NCBI GenBank assembly: GCA_002559145.1
Contig: NTXX01000078.1
Location: forward strand, 71,937 to 135,936
Direction: 5' to 3'
DNA: 64,000 bases
Source of the DNA: Bacillus sp. AFS006103
Lineage (GTDB): Bacteria; Bacillota; Bacilli; Bacillales; Cytobacillaceae
Both the position numbers and the translations under genes were made by a program. The stretch's first letter is position 1. The number at the start of each line of letters is the position of its first letter. Shown one piece after another: positions 10,087 to 17,953 of this stretch. A model generated the notes under the pieces. That model searched no databases and was not told where the DNA came from. It saw only the letters and a list, made by a program, of their open reading frames with translations.

Positions 10087-11640
10087 ATGAGCGTATTAAA
10101 CGTAAAGAATTTAAGTCACGGTTTCGGTGATCGTGCGATTTTTAATAATGTGTCTTTTCGACTTTTAAAAGGAGAGCACATTGGACTTGTTGGGGCAAAT
10201 GGTGAAGGTAAGTCTACTTTCATGAATATTGTTACTGGAAAGTTGCAACCCGACGAAGGGAAAGTTGAGTGGTCACGAAAAGTTCGTGTTGGTTATTTAG
10301 ACCAGCATGCTGTACTTCAAAAAGGTACTACGATGCGTGAAGCTTTGAGTACTGCTTTTCAATATCTTTTTGATGCTGAATCAGAGATCAATGACCTTTA
10401 TGCAAAAATGGGTGATGAAGGTGCTGATATCGATGCATTACTTGCAGAAGTTGGAGAGCTGCAAGAAACTTTGGATAGTAATGATTTCTATCGAATTAAT
10501 TCAAAAGTGGAGGAAGTTGCTCGTGGTCTAGGATTAGATGATGTTGGACTCGATCGAGATGTAGATGACCTTAGCGGCGGACAGCGTACCAAAGTTTTGC
10601 TAGCTAAGCTTTTGCTAGAAAAGCCTGAAATCCTATTACTAGACGAACCTACGAACTATTTGGATGAACAGCATATCGAATGGTTGAAGCGCTATTTACA
10701 GGAATATGAGAATGCATTTATCTTGATATCACATGATATTCCATTCTTGAACAATGTTGTTAACTTGATCTATCACATGGAAAATCAAGAGTTGAATCGT
10801 TATGTCGGCGACTATGATAACTTCTTAAATATATATGAAATGAAGAAGCAACAGCTAGAGTCTGCTTACAAGCGTCAACAACAAGAAATTGCTGATTTGA
10901 AAGATTTCGTTGCACGTAACAAGGCAAGTGTTGCGACACGTAATATGGCGATGTCTCGTCAGAAGAAGCTCGACAAAATGGACGTTATTGAATTGGGGAG
11001 AGAGAAGCCGAAACCAGAGTTTAACTTCAAAGAAGCTCGTGCAGCTAGTCGTTATATTTTCACGGCTGAAGATCTTGTTATTGGTTACAATGAACCCCTT
11101 TCTCGCCCTCTGAATTTGAAAATGGAACGCGGACAAAAAGTCGCATTCGTCGGTGCAAACGGGATTGGTAAGTCTACTCTTTTAAAAAGTATTCTTGGGT
11201 TGATTGATCCCATTTCGGGTAAAGTGGAACGTGGTGAGTATCAACACATCGGTTACTTCGAGCAGGAAGTTAAACAGTCCAACTACAATACTTGTATTGA
11301 AGAAATTTGGAGCGAGTTCCCAAGTATGAATCAGGCTGAAGTCCGAGCTGCTCTTGCAAAATGCGGTTTAACGACGAAGCATATTGAAAGTAAAGTTGAA
11401 GTCCTTTCTGGTGGCGAAAAAGCCAAAGTTCGATTGTGTAAAATTTTAAACACAGAAACCAATTTATTAATACTAGACGAACCTACCAACCACTTGGATG
11501 TTGACGCAAAAGAAGAATTGAAGCGTGCTTTAAAGGCCTACCGCGGAAGTATCTTGATGGTATCCCACGAACCTGATTTCTATCGTGAAATTGCGACTGA
11601 TATTTGGAATTGTGAGGATTGGACTACGAAAGTGTTTTAG
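10087..11640 (+). CDS. ABC-F family ATPase
   Basis: A 517-residue soluble protein with two ABC domains and no membrane segment, as in ABC-F factors that act at the ribosomal E site. P-loops GANGEGKS (near residue 40) and GANGIGKS (near 360); signatures LSGGQRTK and LSGGEKAK; Walker B LLLDEPTNYLD and LILDEPTNHLD. Between them is the charged helical interdomain linker rich in Lys/Gln/Arg (about 255-310). It resembles the housekeeping ABC-F ATPases of Bacillus, not clearly a resistance protein of the Vga/Msr type. Monocistronic, followed by hairpins. Confidence 0.9.
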   Translation: MSVLNVKNLSHGFGDRAIFNNVSFRLLKGEHIGLVGANGEGKSTFMNIVTGKLQPDEGKVEWSRKVRVGYLDQHAVLQKGTTMREALSTAFQYLFDAESEINDLYAKMGDEGADIDALLAEVGELQETLDSNDFYRINSKVEEVARGLGLDDVGLDRDVDDLSGGQRTKVLLAKLLLEKPEILLLDEPTNYLDEQHIEWLKRYLQEYENAFILISHDIPFLNNVVNLIYHMENQELNRYVGDYDNFLNIYEMKKQQLESAYKRQQQEIADLKDFVARNKASVATRNMAMSRQKKLDKMDVIELGREKPKPEFNFKEARAASRYIFTAEDLVIGYNEPLSRPLNLKMERGQKVAFVGANGIGKSTLLKSILGLIDPISGKVERGEYQHIGYFEQEVKQSNYNTCIEEIWSEFPSMNQAEVRAALAKCGLTTKHIESKVEVLSGGEKAKVRLCKILNTETNLLILDEPTNHLDVDAKEELKRALKAYRGSILMVSHEPDFYREIATDIWNCEDWTTKVF

Positions 11641-11654
11641 ATAAAGTGAAACTT

Positions 11655-11687
11655 CAATCAGTGGGGGGTTTTTCATCCCACTGATTG
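11655..11687 (+). terminator. Probable terminator of the ABC-F gene
   Basis: Perfect CAATCAGTGGG/CCCACTGATTG stem starting 15 bases after the stop. The trailing T-run is weak. Confidence 0.55.
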
Positions 11688-11710
11688 TTAGTTGAACCAA
11701 TCGGGCTTTT

Positions 11711-11780
11711 ACGGGCAGTTGATCCCCCACTTATACTTCCTGCATCCGCTAAGCCTTGAAGTGGGGGGCTTACTGCCCGT
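11711..11780. repeat. 70-bp long inverted repeat (possible mobile-element remnant)
   Basis: Outer arms ACGGGCAGT and ACTGCCCGT are exact complements; inner arms CCCCCACTT and AAGTGGGGG also pair. There is no T-run, so it is not an ordinary terminator. It follows a CAATCGGGCTTTT motif at 11697-11710. It looks like the terminal structure of a small IS200/IS605-type element, but no transposase or TnpB is present. Confidence 0.6.
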
Positions 11781-11800
11781 TAATGCGGGATAAAGAATAA

Positions 11801-11843
11801 GGGGTACCCACTGAATAAACATTCACTTGGGTACCCCTTTTTT
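11801..11843. terminator. Bidirectional terminator between ABC-F and purine permease genes
   Basis: GGGGTACCCA/TGGGTACCCC stem followed by TTTTTT on plus and TTATTCTTT on minus. It closes the minus-strand permease gene. Confidence 0.85.
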
Positions 11844-11852
11844 AAAAAGGTT

Positions 11853-13148
11853 TTAAATCACAAATACAAAATAACCTATAAATGTTACACAAAGAACATA
11901 CATAAACGGATGGACTTCTCTTGTTTTTTTCATAGCAATCATACTGATTGGGTAAAGGATAAAGCCAAGAGCAATACCTGTTGCGATACTATAGGTCAAT
12001 GGCATCATAATAATCGTGATAAAACTTGGAATCACTATAGCCAAATTGCTCCAGTTAATTTTGCTTAATTGCGTTGCCATCATCGCACCCACAATAATAA
12101 GAGCAGGAGCTGTTACCTCAGGAGTGACTATGGAAAGAACAGGTGAAAAAAATAACGAAATGATAAAACATGCCGAAATAATGATCGAAGTAAAACCTGT
12201 CCTGCCGCCAACACCAATTCCAGCTGTGGACTCTACGAATGAAGCAGTAGTAGACGTACCTAAAATAGATCCAACAACGGCAGACATTGAATCTGCAAGA
12301 AGAGCCTTTCCTGCATTTGGAATTTGGTTATCTTTCATTAAGCCTGCTTGGCTGGCAATGGCAATTAACGCACCAGCTGTATCAAAAAAGGCGACAAACA
12401 AAAAAATAAAGATAACAGCAAGGATTTTTGGATTGAAGATATCATCCAAATGGCCGAAAACTACCCCAAAGGTAGGATGAAGGCTAGGTATACTTCCCAT
12501 GATGGCATGAGGGGCTTTTATGACCCCAAATACGATGCCAAGAATAGTTGAAAGCACCATCCCGTAAAAAATCCCACCCTTAACTCCCCTATTTAATAGA
12601 ATAATCGTTATCATAAAACAAACAATCGCAAGTACTGTTGGTGCAGATTTTAAATTTCCGATTGTTACAAAGGTAGCTTCACTGGAAGTAACGATTCCGG
12701 CATTCTTCAAACCAATAAATGCTACAAAGAAACCAATTCCACCGGCAATCGCATATTTTAAATCCTCCGGAATCATATTAATGATTTTTTCCCGAATTTT
12801 TAACAGGCTTAATATCATAAATAATACGCCCGCGGTAAAAACCCCAGCCAGCGCTGTTTCCCACGGTATTTTCATGCCCATGCATACGGTAAAGGTAAAG
12901 AAGGCATTAATTCCCATACTGGGAGCAATACCAATCGGATAGTTTGCGATTAACCCCATTAATAGGGAACCAATAATAGCCGAAAGAGCTGTTGCCGTGA
13001 ACAATGCCCCTTTATCCATACCTGTTTGACTTAAGACTACCGGATTGACAACCAGGATGTATGCCATTGAAAGAAAGGTTGTAATTCCAGCAATTGTTTC
13101 CTGTTTAAAGGAAGTTTTCCGCTCAGAAAATTGAAAGTAGTTTCTCAT
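11853..13148 (-). CDS. pbuG: NCS2 family guanine/hypoxanthine permease (PbuG/PbuO type)
   Basis: Cytoplasmic-membrane purine importer, 431 residues, about 12-14 hydrophobic segments. The conserved AzgA-type opening TIAGITTFLSMAYILVVNP, the motif GIGFFVAFIGLKNAGI and the FDTAGALIA...STTASFVESTAGIGVGGRTG block are all present. A guanine-type purine riboswitch with a terminator lies directly upstream, so expression should fall when guanine or hypoxanthine is plentiful. The gene is single. Length and sequence fit PbuG or its paralogue PbuO; I chose pbuG because B. subtilis pbuG is under such a riboswitch. Confidence 0.88.
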   Translation of the reverse strand: MRNYFQFSERKTSFKQETIAGITTFLSMAYILVVNPVVLSQTGMDKGALFTATALSAIIGSLLMGLIANYPIGIAPSMGINAFFTFTVCMGMKIPWETALAGVFTAGVLFMILSLLKIREKIINMIPEDLKYAIAGGIGFFVAFIGLKNAGIVTSSEATFVTIGNLKSAPTVLAIVCFMITIILLNRGVKGGIFYGMVLSTILGIVFGVIKAPHAIMGSIPSLHPTFGVVFGHLDDIFNPKILAVIFIFLFVAFFDTAGALIAIASQAGLMKDNQIPNAGKALLADSMSAVVGSILGTSTTASFVESTAGIGVGGRTGFTSIIISACFIISLFFSPVLSIVTPEVTAPALIIVGAMMATQLSKINWSNLAIVIPSFITIIMMPLTYSIATGIALGFILYPISMIAMKKTREVHPFMYVLCVTFIGYFVFVI

Positions 13149-13172
13149 GATGCCCTCCGAATCTAGTAAAAT

Positions 13173-13203
13173 AAAAAAATCCTCCGGCCAACTGCCGGAG
13201 GAA
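13173..13203 (-). terminator. pbuG: Intrinsic terminator of the purine riboswitch
   Basis: TCCTCCGGC/GCCGGAGGA stem followed on minus by TTTTTTTATTTT, between the aptamer and the ATG. This is the expected OFF-switch expression platform. Confidence 0.85.
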
Positions 13204-13252
13204 TATTATCTGCAAAGGTCAATAAAAAGTGCATGGATAGACTAATTATTGC

Positions 13253-13321
13253 CCTTGTAGACAGGCTATTTACGGCAGCCGGGTAGAGACGTTCAATCCA
13301 TATTATTGAACATATACAAGG
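13253..13321 (-). promoter_or_regulatory. Purine (guanine-class) riboswitch aptamer
   Basis: Minus-strand P1 CCTTGTA/TACAAGG encloses P2 (GTTCAAT/ATTGAAC), the J2/3 segment GTCTCTACC and the P3 loop GCCGTAAAT, all conserved in purine riboswitches. The J3/1 segment reads GTCTAC: the discriminator base is C, which pairs with guanine/hypoxanthine, not adenine. Confidence 0.93.
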
Positions 13322-13328
13322 TAATTCA

Positions 13329-13357
13329 TTATTAATTTATTAAAAGAATAGTAGCAA
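13329..13357 (-). promoter_or_regulatory. Sigma-A-like promoter of the riboswitch/permease transcript
   Basis: TTGCTA (-35) and TAATAA (-10) with a 17-base spacer, ending seven bases before P1 of the aptamer. Confidence 0.6.
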
Positions 13358-13780
13358 GAAAAAAGTTTATAGTCAATATAGACTATCATATTCAGTTTAT
13401 TAAGTTTATTAGTTGAATTTTCCCTCGGACATGTAAAAAGAATAGTACATTTTACATATTTAAAAAACAAGGTGGGTCATCCAAAAGCAAAAAATCTATT
13501 GCCCAATGACAATAGATCTTTAGGTAATATTGCCCATCTTGCGATCAGCGAAGAGAAAGAGTCTTTTGTCTTCTCATTATGCACCTGTCCCACTGGACTT
13601 TTAAATGCAAGATGACTACCATGACTAGGAAAATAATCGTTCTTTCAATATTCCCAAAGTTAAGAGCCGCTGAGGATTCTGTATGTGGCAAGAAAGATGG
13701 TTGGTAAATTACATCTTTAAAATAAATTGCGCCACGTACTTGCTTTATTTATAATGTAAAATTATATTATTTCAATTCTA
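13358..13780. other. Intergenic region, no gene seen
   Basis: No supported reading frame on either strand. It contains the hairpin at 13488-13517, which ends transcripts from the right. Confidence 0.4.
13488..13517 (-). terminator. Terminator of the small membrane-protein gene
   Basis: ATCTATTG/CAATAGAT stem with TTTTTT following on the minus strand, 264 bases downstream of the gene at 13781. Confidence 0.6.
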
Positions 13781-14191
13781 CTATTCATGATTTCGTGTAT
13801 TCTTAAGAAAATATATCATAGGAATTAGGGTAAATGTGAACTCCATGGTAAAAGCAATAACTAACCATAGTTGTAAACTTGAAGGCCACGGCCAAATGAG
13901 CTGTATTATTATTCTTGAAAACCATATAAGAGTAAAGAATGCATAGAATATTTTTAATTCCTTTGAACCATCAAATAATTTTCTTTGCACTATTAAAAAC
14001 AGCAAACTAAATCCGGCTAACAAAAATGAAAAGCAAAAATTTATGTAGTTAATTGATTGATATATCTCAATCGGCGCGCCCGGTATATAAGAATACCATT
14101 TAAAAGAATACGGTGCAAAAAAATGCAATATCCCAACCATGCAACTGATCATGCAAGTAATATTAAAAAATACCATTACAATTTTTTTCAT
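13781..14191 (-). CDS. Small integral membrane protein of unknown function
   Basis: 136 residues with four predicted membrane helices (about 5-27, 47-68, 80-101 and 107-129), short loops and a positively charged C-terminal tail. I do not recognise the family; the topology resembles DoxX-like or YkvA-size membrane proteins without a clear motif. It has a plausible AGG-containing ribosome site (TGAGGTTTTGAAATG). It lies 170 bases downstream of the CPBP protease gene on the same strand and could be co-transcribed with it. Confidence 0.65.
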   Translation of the reverse strand: MKKIVMVFFNITCMISCMVGILHFFAPYSFKWYSYIPGAPIEIYQSINYINFCFSFLLAGFSLLFLIVQRKLFDGSKELKIFYAFFTLIWFSRIIIQLIWPWPSSLQLWLVIAFTMEFTFTLIPMIYFLKNTRNHE

Positions 14192-14362
14192 TTCAAAACC
14201 TCACAAACACATTTAGATATTTACTATAGAAAACTTGATCTTCGCCAGGTAATAGCCAGAGTTCCAGTTGATTTTTGCCGTGTTTTGTTCGATTTCTGCG
14301 GCAAAGGTCATAACCAATCGTTATCCCGACAAAATTCTAGTTTAAGCAGCGCACCTTCTCAA

Positions 14363-15181
14363 TTAATTCTTAAATAATGATGCTTCGTATCGCTCATGAG
14401 AGGATCGTAAATATCCTCCCAGTAATATTAATGAAGCTACCAGATACAGCGCGGTAAATACCACAAAGAAATAAGCATCATCCGGACAGAATACCATCGA
14501 CAAATTAAAACAGAAGTGAACCCAGAAGGCATTAAAAAGGTTATCACACCTCTTCATAATAACTGCCATGATAAAGGTCAATGCTGTCAGGAGTACTAAA
14601 TTTTCAATGATATAAAGAAGCAGCGACCATCCCATGTAATCTGTCGAGACAAACCAAAGAGGTGCGTGCCAGAACGCCCAGATTACACCCAAGGTAAGGT
14701 TCCCTCTTATGAATCCAAATCGCTTCTCTAATTCAGGACGTAAGTAACCACGCCAGCCTGATTCCTCGCCGGAAGCTCCCTGTAAAAGCGTAAACAAAAG
14801 AGCGCTCGGCAGTATGGACGAATCAAAGATAAGCTGCTCGTTGATGGACGTCTTTTGGGTTGCGGATATAATCAACGCCGATAATATGAGAACGCCTGAT
14901 GCGATTACAAATACAAATAAAATATGGCCCATATGCAATTTTTCTTTAAAAGCCTTTTGATAAAACCCCTTTACTGTTATACCGGGCTTAAGCTTTTTCA
15001 ACATCACAAGGAGCACAATCGTCGGGGACCAGCTGCATATTACAACAACCCATTGCATCGCTGCGGGTGTACCGTGTAGTACCTGTGATACCAGCCCGCC
15101 AATCCCTAAGACCATTACCCAAAACAACAAGTATGCATTAATCACATACTTCCACATTTCATTAAACCTTTTCCCTTTCAT
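14363..15181 (-). CDS. CPBP family intramembrane glutamic endopeptidase
   Basis: Membrane protease-like protein of the Abi/CAAX-processing (Rce1) superfamily, about 272 residues and eight hydrophobic helices. All three motifs are present: EESGWRG (catalytic Glu pair and Arg), HAPLWF and the final HFCFN. In Gram-positive bacteria such proteins serve in bacteriocin self-immunity and signalling; the role here is unknown. The ATG at 15181 is preferred (AAAGGGC about eight bases upstream) over the one at 15205, which lacks a ribosome site. Confidence 0.85.
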   Translation of the reverse strand: MKGKRFNEMWKYVINAYLLFWVMVLGIGGLVSQVLHGTPAAMQWVVVICSWSPTIVLLVMLKKLKPGITVKGFYQKAFKEKLHMGHILFVFVIASGVLILSALIISATQKTSINEQLIFDSSILPSALLFTLLQGASGEESGWRGYLRPELEKRFGFIRGNLTLGVIWAFWHAPLWFVSTDYMGWSLLLYIIENLVLLTALTFIMAVIMKRCDNLFNAFWVHFCFNLSMVFCPDDAYFFVVFTALYLVASLILLGGYLRSSHERYEASLFKN

Positions 15182-15205
15182 GATACTTCGCCCTTTCTTT
15201 TTCAT

Positions 15206-15454
15206 TTAAATCTTTATTTAAATTCTCTTTAAAGGGTTATTTAAAAATCATTTGGAGAACAAGTTCCATACATCCATATTTTACCACCATCGTTGCATTA
15301 TTCTAATTTTACTTATAAAAATACACAAAGTGTTCAACATTATTATTTTGTGAATTAGAATTGGATAAATGTTTTTATAATTCAGTTGCTTGGCAACCAG
15401 CAGTATGCAAATTTTCTATTTAACTCCCAAAACGTACCTCAAAAAGTTTGCATA
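15206..15454. other. Upstream region of the CPBP gene
   Basis: AT-rich; no gene or clear repeat seen. Probable left boundary zone of the accessory island. Confidence 0.4.
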
Positions 15455-15481
15455 CAAAAAGCCAAGTTTTGTAACTTGGCT
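15455..15481 (-). terminator. Terminator following the 15.5-kb rlmD-end remnant
   Basis: AGCCAAGTT/AACTTGGCT stem with a minus-strand TTTTTG tail, 14 bases after the remnant's stop codon. Probably the terminator of the ancestral rlmD gene. Confidence 0.75.
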
Positions 15482-15495
15482 GAACGTTATCTTTT

Positions 15496-15560
15496 TTATT
15501 TTAAAACAAACTGGGACACACACTCTACATGTGCGGAGTTTATGTGGCAACTTATGGGGT
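15496..15560 (-). pseudogene. Displaced 3' end of an rlmD gene (att-like copy 1)
   Basis: The minus strand from 15534 encodes AHVECVSQFVLK then TAA (15496-15498). The intact rlmD at 40.1 kb encodes AHVECVSQIVLK at the same place: 11 of 12 residues match, with synonymous base differences. Upstream bases CCACATA also match the PHT codons after a four-base insertion. Homology then stops. This is the kind of leftover gene end produced when an element integrates into the 3' end of its target gene. Confidence 0.75.
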
Positions 15561-15692
15561 GCTGGTGAAGATTCAGAGAGCTTAGAGATCTCATTCATTT
15601 CGATTCCGGACAAATTCTAAGCTGAGTTGGTTACTAATCATTGTTATTCTATTTTCAAAAAGTCATTTGCATTGTACCATCTTGATATATGT

Positions 15693-16442
15693 TCAGTTTA
15701 TAATTTCGCCCTTGTTTTTAGCTAAATTTTCGTGCCATTCGCGTCGCTCCATAGTTGTCAGTTTCGCCCATTCTGTTATTTCACCAATAATTCTTAAAGG
15801 TTCTTTTGAACGATAAGAACGTATTAAGTTACCAGGAAACTTTTTGTCAGTAACATTTGGGTCGTTCTCAAATTCACCTGTTGGTTCTATTAGATAAACT
15901 CGTTCACTTCCTTCTCCTTTTGATAAAGCCGCTGCAAGTCCTGCGCCATTGGCATTAGCAGTGAAATAAATGTGGTTCATTTTAAGTCCAGATTGGTAAT
16001 TTGAATTTCCACCTGCTGTTAGAAAATCACCAACCTTCAAATCCGCCTTTGTCCCATGGTAAAATGGTCCTACATCAGATGGAGCACCCTTAAATGAATT
16101 TGACAATTCATAATTTCTTTTTGCATTCTCAGTATCACACAACTCCTCATAACATTTGGCAATGTTTAAATATAACGTTGAGTATGCACTCTTCACATTA
16201 TCATCATTTATTTTTAGTGCACACTGTAGAGATGTTTCCATCCATTTTAATTTGTCTGCAATACTCTTTTGTTGACGGGCTAAATGATAAGCTGCAATAA
16301 ATCTTTCATAGTCGTCTTTTGCTTCGTGCCATGCTTTATGAAATATCTTGACTGCATCTTCAATATTTCCACTATCCTCCAATCCCATCCCACTCATACA
16401 GAGTTTAATAACGACGTTATTTGGATCAAACTTTATATTCAT
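15693..16442 (-). CDS. arr: NAD(+)--rifampin ADP-ribosyltransferase with N-terminal TPR-like region
   Basis: Inactivates rifamycins by ADP-ribosylating the ansa-chain hydroxyl. Residues about 125-240 form the Arr domain: PFYHGTKADLKVGDFL, HIYFTANANGAGLAAAL, GSERVYLIEPTGEFENDPNVTDKKFPGNL and the SYRSKEPLRIIGEITEW block with the conserved Asp/Arg residues. Residues 1-115 are helical and TPR-like (two or three helix pairs), as in some Bacillus Arr proteins; stand-alone Arr is only about 140 residues. GGAGG lies seven bases before the ATG. It is inside the putative island, close to its left end. Confidence 0.88.
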   Translation of the reverse strand: MNIKFDPNNVVIKLCMSGMGLEDSGNIEDAVKIFHKAWHEAKDDYERFIAAYHLARQQKSIADKLKWMETSLQCALKINDDNVKSAYSTLYLNIAKCYEELCDTENAKRNYELSNSFKGAPSDVGPFYHGTKADLKVGDFLTAGGNSNYQSGLKMNHIYFTANANGAGLAAALSKGEGSERVYLIEPTGEFENDPNVTDKKFPGNLIRSYRSKEPLRIIGEITEWAKLTTMERREWHENLAKNKGEIIN

Positions 16443-16491
16443 CTAATTACCTCCAAATTCATTGATTGTTATTATGGGTACACCCGGAAAT

Positions 16492-16701
16492 TCAACTTCT
16501 CAAAATCTTTTCATTAGAAGAGTGATAAACAAAAGTTCCTTCTTTTGCGCGAATGAATTCTTTGTTTGCGTTCTTTTCAGAAATAGTTCTTATTGGGGCT
16601 ACTACATCGACAATTTTCTTGTCACTTTTTTCATGATAATCAAGAATTGAAACCAAAAGAAACTGATTTAGGAATAATTCCCTCGCTTCTTGCCATTTCA
16701 T
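16492..16701 (-). CDS. Small hypothetical protein (MKWQEARE- family)
   Basis: 69 residues. The opening MKWQEARELFLNQFLLVSILDYHE and the central KKIVDVVAPIRTI segment resemble a short Firmicutes family that starts MNWKEAR..P.QFLLVEAL and whose function is unknown. The ribosome site is an unusual AAAGGGGGGGG tract (eight Gs) ten bases before the ATG. It ends 50 bases before arr, so the two could form one transcript. Confidence 0.5.
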   Translation of the reverse strand: MKWQEARELFLNQFLLVSILDYHEKSDKKIVDVVAPIRTISEKNANKEFIRAKEGTFVYHSSNEKILRS

Positions 16702-17016
16702 TATAGCCAGCCCCCCCCTTTACTTTTCCTTAAATTTATTATAATTGATTCAAAGGAAATATCATACAAAGCCATATAATGCTTAGTTAATTGTCACACA
16801 AGCTCGAAATGATCACTCCTGTAATGTATGCACCTTTATAGACTAAAACCCAGTCCTAAGACTGGGAATGAAAGTTCTTATCTTCAATTCTTCCATAATC
16901 GGGCGCTTTAGTTTCACCACAATTGGGCTTTTTTGACCGTATCATGGACAGGTTAAGAGGTGTTTGTTTAAAATTGGAGAACTAGTAAAATAGACAAATA
17001 AATGGAGGTTCTATTT
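16702..17016. other. Intergenic region with three Bacillus-type repeats
   Basis: Holds CCCAGTCCTAAGACTGGG (16849-16866, twin of the 9718 hairpin), CATAATCGGGCGCTTTAG (about 16900-16918) and CACAATTGGGCTTTTTT (about 16917-16934). The last has a T-run and may act as a weak plus-strand terminator. No gene seen. Confidence 0.5.
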
Positions 17017-17481
17017 ATGATGAAAAATCGTTCCGTACCAACTGATCACATCCTTCCGCATGTTTATTATGAAAACGTTGCTGATGCCTTAGCTTGGTTA
17101 ACTTCAGTGTTCGGTTTCGTCGAAGATTATCATTTCAATCTCCCCGATGGACAACTTCATGGCGTGATGATACATAAAGGTAATGCCTGGGTCATGCTTA
17201 AAAATTCGAGCCGAACAATGACAAGCCCTAGTAAACTTGGACTCCAAACGCAGTCCCTTATGGTATTCGTCAACAATGTAGATGAGCATTATAGGAATTC
17301 GATATCTTCGGGTGCACGCATTTGGGAGGAGATTTTCAACACGGAATACGGTGAGCGTCAATATTCTGCCCAAGATTTAGAGGGGCATGTATGGACTTTT
17401 TCGGAGCACGTTAAAGACGTTAGTCCTGTTAGCTGGGGAGGGAAGATAGCTCACGAGAGGACAGAATCCACGAAGAAATAA
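17017..17481 (+). CDS. VOC family protein (PhnB-like)
   Basis: About 154 residues. Pattern ILPHVYYENVADALAWLTSVFGF...YHFNLPDGQLHGVMIHKGNAWVML, then VFVNNVDEHYRNSISSGARIWEEIFNTEYGERQYSAQDLEGHVWTFSEHV, which is the PhnB/glyoxalase-like VOC layout. The ATG at 17017 is chosen because GGAGG ends eight bases before it; the earlier ATG at 17002 overlaps that site. Substrate unknown. It is the only plus-strand gene in the left half of the island. Confidence 0.82.
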   Translation: MMKNRSVPTDHILPHVYYENVADALAWLTSVFGFVEDYHFNLPDGQLHGVMIHKGNAWVMLKNSSRTMTSPSKLGLQTQSLMVFVNNVDEHYRNSISSGARIWEEIFNTEYGERQYSAQDLEGHVWTFSEHVKDVSPVSWGGKIAHERTESTKK

Positions 17482-17764
17482 AACTATTTTGGAAGATGGC
17501 ATCATAATGAGGCTTTAGCATTTTCAATAAGCAAAGTAGCAATCCATAATTTTCTTGATCTTCCACAATCGGGCGTGTTTTTGGAGGATCATTAGCATAA
17601 CTCTTCGCTAAAATACGGAGGGATTAGGCTTTTTTGTTTACTTTTTAAACTCTTTCAATCAGCCCTTGTTAAGTTGGGGGCCTGTCACGACTCGAAGAGG
17701 GCCAAATCTTGCCGAGTAAATAATTTACGAACTTTATCTAAAATCCATCCCTTTCTAAGCTACG
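17482..17764. other. Intergenic region with two dispersed repeats
   Basis: TTCCACAATCGGGCGTGTTTTTGGAGG (about 17559-17586) is another CAATCGGGCG element. GGGGGCCTGTCACGACTCGAAG (17675-17697) is copy 2 of the GCCTGTCAC repeat. No reading frame with a ribosome site. Confidence 0.45.
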
Positions 17765-17790
17765 TAAAAAGCCTACTCCGAAGAATAGGC
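17765..17790 (-). terminator. Terminator after rlmD-end-like copy A
   Basis: Minus strand GCCTATTC-TTCG-GAGTAGGC, an eight-pair stem with a UUCG tetraloop, followed by TTTTT. Confidence 0.85.
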
Positions 17791-17806
17791 ATAAATTCTA
17801 TATATA

Positions 17807-17889
17807 TTACTTTACAAGAATGAGTTTCACAACACACTCCACGTGGCTTGAGTGGTGATGGCAGATATAATGGTGTAGTAGTGTTTACC
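17807..17889 (-). repeat. Island repeat copy A with rlmD-like 3' coding end (att-like)
   Basis: The minus strand encodes HHHSSHVECVVKLILVK then TAA (17807-17809), matching the HVECV core of the RlmD C-terminus. The 46 bases 17844-17889 match copy C (29484-29529) at 39 of 46 positions and copy B (23710-23757) with about seven mismatches and a two-base indel. The copy lies just 3' of the HNH gene and is followed by a strong terminator. Confidence 0.7.
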
Positions 17890-17953
17890 GATGATATTAC
17901 CTAACCCCAATTTATTTAGTGCTCATCCCAATTCAAGGGCTAAGATAGTCCTT

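Noticed and set aside
12016..12480. 154-codon plus-strand frame opposite the purine permease
   Set aside because: It is the antisense shadow of a membrane-protein gene, with no ribosome site and no motif.
15416..15613. 65-codon minus-strand frame as a gene
   Set aside because: No ribosome site; it overlaps in another frame the rlmD-end remnant and its terminator, which explain the region better.
16711..16718. Run of eight C bases before the 69-residue gene as a phase-variation switch
   Set aside because: It lies in the ribosome site, not in the coding frame, and a single sequence cannot show length variation.
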